From: Methylocystaceae bacterium UBA5192 | GTDB taxonomy: Bacteria; Pseudomonadota; Alphaproteobacteria; Rhizobiales; Beijerinckiaceae | Direction of reading: 5' to 3' | DNA: 10,415 nucleotides | NCBI GenBank assembly: GCA_002412985.1 | Contig: DHWC01000067.1 | Location: 1 to 10,415 of the forward strand | In this document: positions 6,276 to 10,415 of the stretch, piece by piece | How the letters are laid out: every line of letters begins with the position of its first letter | How positions within the stretch are numbered: position 1 is the first letter of the stretch | The notes under the pieces: generated by a model | The model's input: the letters and a program-made list of their open reading frames with translations, nothing else | Database searches by the model: none | What the model was told of the DNA's origin: nothing | Made by a program: the position numbers and the translations under genes

Positions 6276-7313
6276 ATGCAAGCGTCTACTGAGCCGCTCA
6301 CCCCCCTTCAATCGGCTCCTTTGATTGATCCATTCGGTCGCGCGATTAGTTATGTCCGCGTCTCGGTGACTGATCGATGCGATTTTCGTTGTGTTTATTG
6401 CATGTCAGAGCATATGGCGTTTTTGCCTCGGCGCGATCTGTTGAGTTTGGAGGAGCTCGATCGCCTGATCGCCGCTTTTGTTGCGCGGGGCACGAGAAAG
6501 CTTCGCATCACAGGCGGCGAACCCCTTGTGCGCCACGATGTCATGCGTCTTTTTGACTCTTTGTCCCGTCATCTGGAAACAGGCGCATTGGAAGAGCTCA
6601 CCCTGACAACAAATGGGTCTCAGCTTTCACGTTTCGCCCACCGCCTTTATGACTGTGGCGTGCGTCGGGTGAATGTCTCCCTTGATACGCTCAACCCAGA
6701 GTTGTTTCGTCAAATTACGCGCACAGGCTCTCATGAGCAGGTGATGGCTGGTCTAGAGGCGGCGCAGACGGCTGGGTTAAAAGTCAAAATCAATGTTGTC
6801 GCGCTTAAAGGCGTCAATGAAGACGAATTTATCTCCCTTGTGCAATTTGCTCATGCTCGGGGGTTTGACATTACCTTTATCGAGGTCATGCCTCTGGGGG
6901 AGCTCGAGGGACCTGAACGGATAGATCAATATTTGCCCATGCAAATGGTTCGAGAAAAATTATCGGCAAAATTTACGCTCCACGAGACTGATCATCGCAC
7001 AGCCGGACCTGCGCGCTACGTGCGGGCTGCGGAAACAGGCGGGCGTATTGGGTTTATCACGCCTTTGACGCATAATTTTTGCGAAAGTTGTAACCGTGTT
7101 CGGGTGACCTGCACAGGTAAGCTTTATATGTGTTTGGGACAGGAAGACGCCGCCGATCTACGCGCGCCTCTTCGCGCAAGTAGGGATGATTACGCGCTGC
7201 ACGCCGCGCTTACAGAGGCGATCGGCCGCAAACCAAAGGGGCATGATTTTGTGATTGACCGGAGCGGCCAGGTCCCAGCCGTGCCGCGCCATATGAGCAT
7301 GACGGGCGGCTAG
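6276..7313 (+). CDS. moaA: GTP 3',8-cyclase MoaA (molybdenum cofactor biosynthesis)
   Basis: MoaA is a radical-SAM enzyme with two [4Fe-4S] clusters. It converts GTP to 3',8-cyclo-GTP, which MoaC turns into cyclic pyranopterin monophosphate, the first step of molybdenum cofactor synthesis in the cytosol. From ATG at 6276 the product has 345 residues, the usual size. The radical-SAM motif CDFRCVYC has C35, C39 and C42. [10 protein letters not shown] at 77-86 helps bind SAM. The C-terminal cluster and substrate site is [19 protein letters not shown], with C269, C272 and C286. The protein ends in Gly-Gly (344-345), the tail needed for MoaA activity in the family. AGGGAAAG upstream supports ATG at 6276 over an in-frame ATG at 6195, which would add 27 non-family residues. 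No other moa or mob gene is adjacent. Confidence 0.96.
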   Translation: MQASTEPLTPLQSAPLIDPFGRAISYVRVSVTDRCDFRCVYCMSEHMAFLPRRDLLSLEELDRLIAAFVARGTRKLRITGGEPLVRHDVMRLFDSLSRHLETGALEELTLTTNGSQLSRFAHRLYDCGVRRVNVSLDTLNPELFRQITRTGSHEQVMAGLEAAQTAGLKVKINVVALKGVNEDEFISLVQFAHARGFDITFIEVMPLGELEGPERIDQYLPMQMVREKLSAKFTLHETDHRTAGPARYVRAAETGGRIGFITPLTHNFCESCNRVRVTCTGKLYMCLGQEDAADLRAPLRASRDDYALHAALTEAIGRKPKGHDFVIDRSGQVPAVPRHMSMTGG

Positions 7314-7463
7314 ATGCCGTTTGATGATAATTTTTCATTTTGGTAAATTTTTTCATGATGCGATGCAACCAATCCTGATTTGCCGCGTTATCCCTCCAAA
7401 TAAAAGATCCGTTCTCACCATAAGCGTAGGGACAAGGGTCTGACTTTCCAGCAGGAGGGCCCT

Positions 7464-7778
7464 ATGGCCAATACACGGGACATCACTTTCGCCGGCCGCA
7501 CCACCCGCATCATTCTCGGCGCGACGATTGCGAGCTGCCTAGTTGCCGCTGTGGCGGCGGCTCCCTCAGCGCCAACGGGTCTGAAAGATCGCGCTGCGCC
7601 TGTCAAAGCGGCCGTAAGCCTGAATGATGGCGCCATCCGCCCACTTGCTCCCGGTCAGGGCATTCGGGTCAGCCGCGCTTATGATGAGAGTGATGAGGAT
7701 TGCACGCTTGTCCTGACGCCAAAGACTGACGCAAAAGGCAAGACCCGCTATCTTCGCAGTGTTTCTTGCGAGAATTAA
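7464..7778 (+). CDS. Small exported protein of unknown function
   Basis: I do not recognise a family for this 104-residue protein. The start is well supported by AGGAGG seven bases before ATG at 7464. The N-terminus has a positively charged segment (R5, R12, R15) and a hydrophobic core at about 17-33 rich in Ala and Val, ending in AAAPSAP, which fits a Sec signal peptide with cleavage near 33-36. The mature part, about 70 residues, is polar and contains exactly two cysteines, C80 and C102, in the contexts DEDCTLVLTP and RSVSCEN. These could form one disulfide in the periplasm. Codon use is like the neighbours, and a strong terminator follows the gene, so it is likely a real single-gene transcript. 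A membrane-anchored form is the main alternative. Confidence 0.75.
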   Translation: MANTRDITFAGRTTRIILGATIASCLVAAVAAAPSAPTGLKDRAAPVKAAVSLNDGAIRPLAPGQGIRVSRAYDESDEDCTLVLTPKTDAKGKTRYLRSVSCEN

Positions 7779-7823
7779 TTCTGCCGCATCCGAGCGCTTA
7801 GCGTAAGGAGTGCCTCTATTTCC

Positions 7824-7866
7824 AGCGAAGGTTGGTCTTCCAAAGACCCCTTCGCTTTTTTCTTTT
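7824..7866 (+). terminator. Intrinsic terminator after the small exported protein gene
   Basis: AGCGAAGG at 7824-7831 pairs with CCTTCGCT at 7849-7856. Above a TT bulge, GGTCT pairs with AGACC around a TCCAA loop. The stem is followed by TTTTTCTTTT. It lies 46 bp after the stop of the small exported protein gene and before the lysS promoter, so it insulates the two units. Confidence 0.9.
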
Positions 7867-7885
7867 CACGCTTAATCAAGGCGCA

Positions 7886-7914
7886 TTGACGCCCTCAACC
7901 GCGCTTCCTACTGT
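7886..7914 (+). promoter_or_regulatory. Candidate housekeeping sigma promoter of lysS
   Basis: TTGACG at 7886-7891, a 17-bp spacer, and TACTGT at 7909-7914 fit a sigma-70-type promoter. Five of six bases match at -35, and the three most conserved bases match at -10. Transcription would begin near 7921, leaving a leader of about 38 nt before ATG at 7959. It lies directly after the upstream terminator, where a lysS promoter is expected. Confidence 0.5.
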
Positions 7915-7958
7915 GCCGGCGATTTAGCGTTAGAGATTTGATAATCGAACAACACATC

Positions 7959-9635
7959 ATGAGCTCTCCTCCCGCTTTCCCACCCGATCTCCTTGAGGCC
8001 GCGCGTATTTCTCAAGCCTGGCCTTTTGAGGAGGCGCGTAAACTGATCGCCAGAGTGGAAAAAAGCGGCCAAACTTCTGTTTTGTTTGAGACAGGCTATG
8101 GGCCGTCAGGATTGCCGCATATCGGCACTTTTGGCGAGGTCGCGCGCACAAGCATGGTGCGCCACGCCTTTGAAACGCTCACAGAGGGAAAATTCCAAAC
8201 ACGTTTGCTGGCATTTTCTGATGATATGGACGGCTTACGTAAGGTGCCAGATAATATTCCCAATAAGGATTTGATCGCCGCTCATTTAGGAAAGCCGCTC
8301 ACTCAGGTGCCGGATCCTTTCGGCACGCATGAAAGTTTTGGAGCGCATAATAACGCGCGCCTACGCGCCTTTCTCGACGCCTATGGCTTTGATTATGAAT
8401 TTGCTTCATCAACGCATTATTATCAGAGCGGTATTTTTGATGCAGCGCTTAAACGTGCGCTGACCTGTTACAGCGCTTTAATGGACATCATGCTGCCGAC
8501 CTTTCGGGAGGAAAGAGCGGCGACATATTCGCCCTTTCTGCCTATTCACCCGCGTACTGGCATCGTGATGCAAGTCGCTTTGACGGGCCATGACGCGGAA
8601 GCTGGCACGATCGATTGGAATGATCCCGAAACAGGCGAAAAATTTACAACGCCCGTAACGCGAGGACATTGCAAACTCCAATGGAAGCCTGATTGGGCGA
8701 TGCGTTGGTATGCGTTAGGCGTCGATTATGAAATGGCAGGCAAGGATCTAATTGATTCTGTCAAAGTCTCCTCCGCAATTGTTCGGGTTTTGGGAGGGCG
8801 GCCGCCAGAAGGCTTTAATTACGAGCTCTTTCTTGATGAAAAAGGCCAGAAGATCTCTAAATCGAAAGGCAATGGCCTTACGATTGAGGAATGGTTGACC
8901 TATGCCAGTCCAGAAAGTCTGGCGCAATTTATGTTTCAAAAACCAACCGCCGCGAAAAGACTTTATTTTGACGTCATTCCCCGTGCGGTAGATGATTATT
9001 TGTCGTTTTTAGACGCCTATCCTCGTCAAGATTGGAAGCAGCGACTGGGCAATCCAGTTTGGCATATCCATGCCGGCGCACCGCCGGAGGCGGAAGTGTT
9101 AATCCATGATAAGGAAAGCAAAGGGACAACGCTCTCCTTTGGCATGCTGCTTAATTTGGCGGCAGTTGCAAATGCTGAGGATCCAACAATTCTTTGGGGG
9201 TTCTTGCGTCGCTATGCGCCAAGCATTTCTCCACAAACCCACCCGCGATTGGATAAGCTTGTCGGTTATGCGGTAGCCTATTTCCGTGATTTTGTTCGCC
9301 CAGCTAAGAAATATCGCGCAGCGGATGAAATTGAGCGCGATGTGTTACAAAAAATCGATCATATTCTTGGCGCATTGCCTAAAGATGCGCGCGCAGAAGA
9401 TATCCAAACCTCACTTTACGACGTCGCTCGGGCTGTATCGCGCTACCAAGATTTAAGCGCCAAAGGAGCGACGCTAGAGCGTCCCGGCGTGTCAAATGAC
9501 TTTTTCAATATGCTTTATGAGGTTTTGCTTGGTGAAAAACGTGGACCGCGTTTTGGTTCATTCATAGCGCTTTACGGTATCGATAATACACGTCGCTTGA
9601 TTGCAGATGCCCTTGCTGGCGCATTTATAAAATGA
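7959..9635 (+). CDS. lysS: Lysyl-tRNA synthetase, class I
   Basis: Class I LysRS charges tRNA-Lys with lysine using a Rossmann-fold catalytic domain. It is unrelated to the class II enzyme of E. coli and is characteristic of most archaea, alphaproteobacteria and spirochaetes. From ATG at 7959 the product has 558 residues, normal for this family. The HIGH-type motif is HIGT at 54-57 in [15 protein letters not shown], and the KMSKS-type motif is KISKS at 298-302. Other family segments are [14 protein letters not shown] near 86-99, [20 protein letters not shown] at 237-256, GKDLIDSV at 261-268 and [15 protein letters not shown] at 324-338. The C-terminal half is the helical anticodon-binding region. 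An in-frame TTG at 7938 would add seven residues; the ATG gives the family start, although the Shine-Dalgarno sequence is weak. The hydrolase gene follows after six bases. Confidence 0.96.
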   Translation: MSSPPAFPPDLLEAARISQAWPFEEARKLIARVEKSGQTSVLFETGYGPSGLPHIGTFGEVARTSMVRHAFETLTEGKFQTRLLAFSDDMDGLRKVPDNIPNKDLIAAHLGKPLTQVPDPFGTHESFGAHNNARLRAFLDAYGFDYEFASSTHYYQSGIFDAALKRALTCYSALMDIMLPTFREERAATYSPFLPIHPRTGIVMQVALTGHDAEAGTIDWNDPETGEKFTTPVTRGHCKLQWKPDWAMRWYALGVDYEMAGKDLIDSVKVSSAIVRVLGGRPPEGFNYELFLDEKGQKISKSKGNGLTIEEWLTYASPESLAQFMFQKPTAAKRLYFDVIPRAVDDYLSFLDAYPRQDWKQRLGNPVWHIHAGAPPEAEVLIHDKESKGTTLSFGMLLNLAAVANAEDPTILWGFLRRYAPSISPQTHPRLDKLVGYAVAYFRDFVRPAKKYRAADEIERDVLQKIDHILGALPKDARAEDIQTSLYDVARAVSRYQDLSAKGATLERPGVSNDFFNMLYEVLLGEKRGPRFGSFIALYGIDNTRRLIADALAGAFIK

Positions 9636-9641
9636 TGGCTT

Positions 9642-10190
9642 ATGCGCGTAGCTGATGCAGATATTTTGATCATTCCGGGCTTGAATGATTCCGGACCTGA
9701 CCATTGGCAAACGCGCTGGCAAATAAAACTTTCAACCGCGCGACGCGTACAGCAAAAAGATTGGCGGCGACCTTGTCGATATGATTGGGAAGCTGGCGTG
9801 ATATCCGCGATAGATGAAAGCATGCGACCCATTGTGCTAATAGCGCATTCGCTCGGGGTCATTGCTAGTCTATTTGCGTTGCAGCGGCGTGATGAAAAAA
9901 TCGCCGGCGCTTTCTTTGTTGCCCCGCCCAGCGAAACGGTTATACGAGAAATCCCAGTTATTGATCGCGAATTTTTGCCCATTCCGCGCCATCGCCTTAC
10001 ATTTCCAGCCATTATTGTTGGAAGCGGCAACGATCCCTATGCAGATTATCAAGTTACAAAAGATCTAGCTGAAGAGCTTGGCGCTAAATTTATTGATGCG
10101 GGACCCGCGGGGCATATTAATGTCGAGAGCGGACATGGCCCTTGGCCAGAAGGCTTACTCGCTTTCGCGCATTTTATTGCAAAACTCTAA
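9642..10190 (+). CDS. RBBP9/YdeN family alpha/beta serine hydrolase
   Basis: This 182-residue protein is a compact alpha/beta hydrolase of the RBBP9/YdeN (Ser_hydrolase) type. It starts with the strand and loop DILIIPGLNDSGPDHWQ (7-23), where GLNDSGPDHWQ is the family signature. The nucleophile is S70 in IAHSLG, the acid is D131 in GSGNDPYAD, and the histidine is H158 in AGHIN, followed by SGHGPWPEG. The triad is complete and the length is usual. No signal peptide is seen, so it should act in the cytosol; the natural substrate of bacterial members is generally unknown. ATG at 9642 lies six bases after the lysS stop without its own clear ribosome-binding site, which suggests one operon and translational coupling. 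A functional tie to lysS is not shown. Confidence 0.9.
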   Translation: MRVADADILIIPGLNDSGPDHWQTRWQIKLSTARRVQQKDWRRPCRYDWEAGVISAIDESMRPIVLIAHSLGVIASLFALQRRDEKIAGAFFVAPPSETVIREIPVIDREFLPIPRHRLTFPAIIVGSGNDPYADYQVTKDLAEELGAKFIDAGPAGHINVESGHGPWPEGLLAFAHFIAKL

Positions 10191-10196
10191 GAGATC

Positions 10197-10415
10197 ATGC
10201 GAATTTTAAACGCTTTTGCGCAGGTTCTAATTTATATAACAGCTTTAATTTATTTTCTTTGCTTTCCAGTTAGAAGCGAAACACTCTCCTCTGAGGCTAA
10301 TATTTTTACGCAAGATGAAATTTCTCAAAGAATTTTGATTAAAAGAGATAAAATAGACATTTTCTTAGATGTGAAAATTTTAGCGCCACGACAACAGAAA
10401 GCGCCAGCAGCGCTT
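10197..10415 (+). CDS. 5' end of a probable exported protein (cut by the window edge)
   Basis: From ATG at 10197, six bases after the hydrolase stop, the frame stays open for 73 codons to the window edge. The N-terminus (MRILNAFAQ, then a hydrophobic run to about residue 24, then VRSETLS) looks like a signal peptide or a membrane anchor. The following part is polar, with IFTQDEISQRILIKRDK at about 36-52 and a basic, Ala/Pro-rich end. AAGAGA lies five bases upstream as a possible ribosome-binding site. The stretch is visibly AT-richer than its neighbours (many ATT, TTT, AAA and AGA codons). The spacing suggests it belongs to the lysS-hydrolase unit. I do not recognise the family, and the gene is incomplete, so no function is given. 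Confidence 0.55.
   Translation, partial: MRILNAFAQVLIYITALIYFLCFPVRSETLSSEANIFTQDEISQRILIKRDKIDIFLDVKILAPRQQKAPAAL

Noticed and set aside
7329..7356. Near-identical direct repeats AATTTTTCAT and AATTTTTTCAT after moaA
   Set aside because: They are simple T-rich sequence without a hairpin; chance in an AT-rich spacer is the simplest explanation.
9572..10030. A 152-codon minus-strand open frame
   Set aside because: It is antisense to the end of lysS and the hydrolase gene, both of which have complete catalytic motifs.

Overview
The window looks like chromosomal housekeeping DNA from an alphaproteobacterium, most likely of the Hyphomicrobiales (Rhizobiales) type. The evidence is a class I lysyl-tRNA synthetase, an aerobic-type cobaltochelatase subunit CobS next to a J-domain protein and a divergent BolA gene, the alphaproteobacterial form of SerC, and an RF2 N-terminus of the MRAE...LLRRHL type. 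Base composition is moderate for that group, about half G+C by eye. No genus can be named from the sequence alone. I see no prophage, insertion sequence, CRISPR array, tRNA or rRNA.

Left part, minus strand (1-3192). Read in the direction of transcription, this holds a J-domain protein, cobS, a membrane fatty-acid desaturase family protein, and the 5' end of prfB (release factor 2), which runs off the left edge. The prfB start carries the classical programmed +1 frameshift site (AGGAGG, 3 nt, CTT TGA C), so an in-frame TGA at codon 24 is regulatory and not a mutation. The usual partner cobT is not downstream of cobS. The desaturase occupies the junction between cobS and prfB.

Middle part, mostly plus strand (3286-5757). 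bolA is divergent from the J-domain gene and is followed by serC (phosphoserine aminotransferase) and a secreted L,D-transpeptidase. A strong hairpin at 5724-5757 ends the transpeptidase transcript. It also sits exactly at the 3' end of the convergent DUF971 gene, so it may work in both directions.

Right part (5750-10415). The DUF971 gene (minus) and moaA (plus, first step of molybdenum cofactor synthesis) are divergent, and a perfect inverted repeat lies between them. A small exported protein of unknown function follows, closed by a strong terminator. Then comes a recognisable promoter, lysS (class I LysRS), a tightly coupled RBBP9/YdeN-type serine hydrolase, and the AT-rich 5' end of a probable exported protein cut by the right edge.

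Nothing here amounts to a clearly new biological system. The most informative signals are the prfB recoding site, the split of cobS from cobT at the desaturase locus, the DUF971-moaA divergent pair, and two small or partial exported proteins that I cannot assign.
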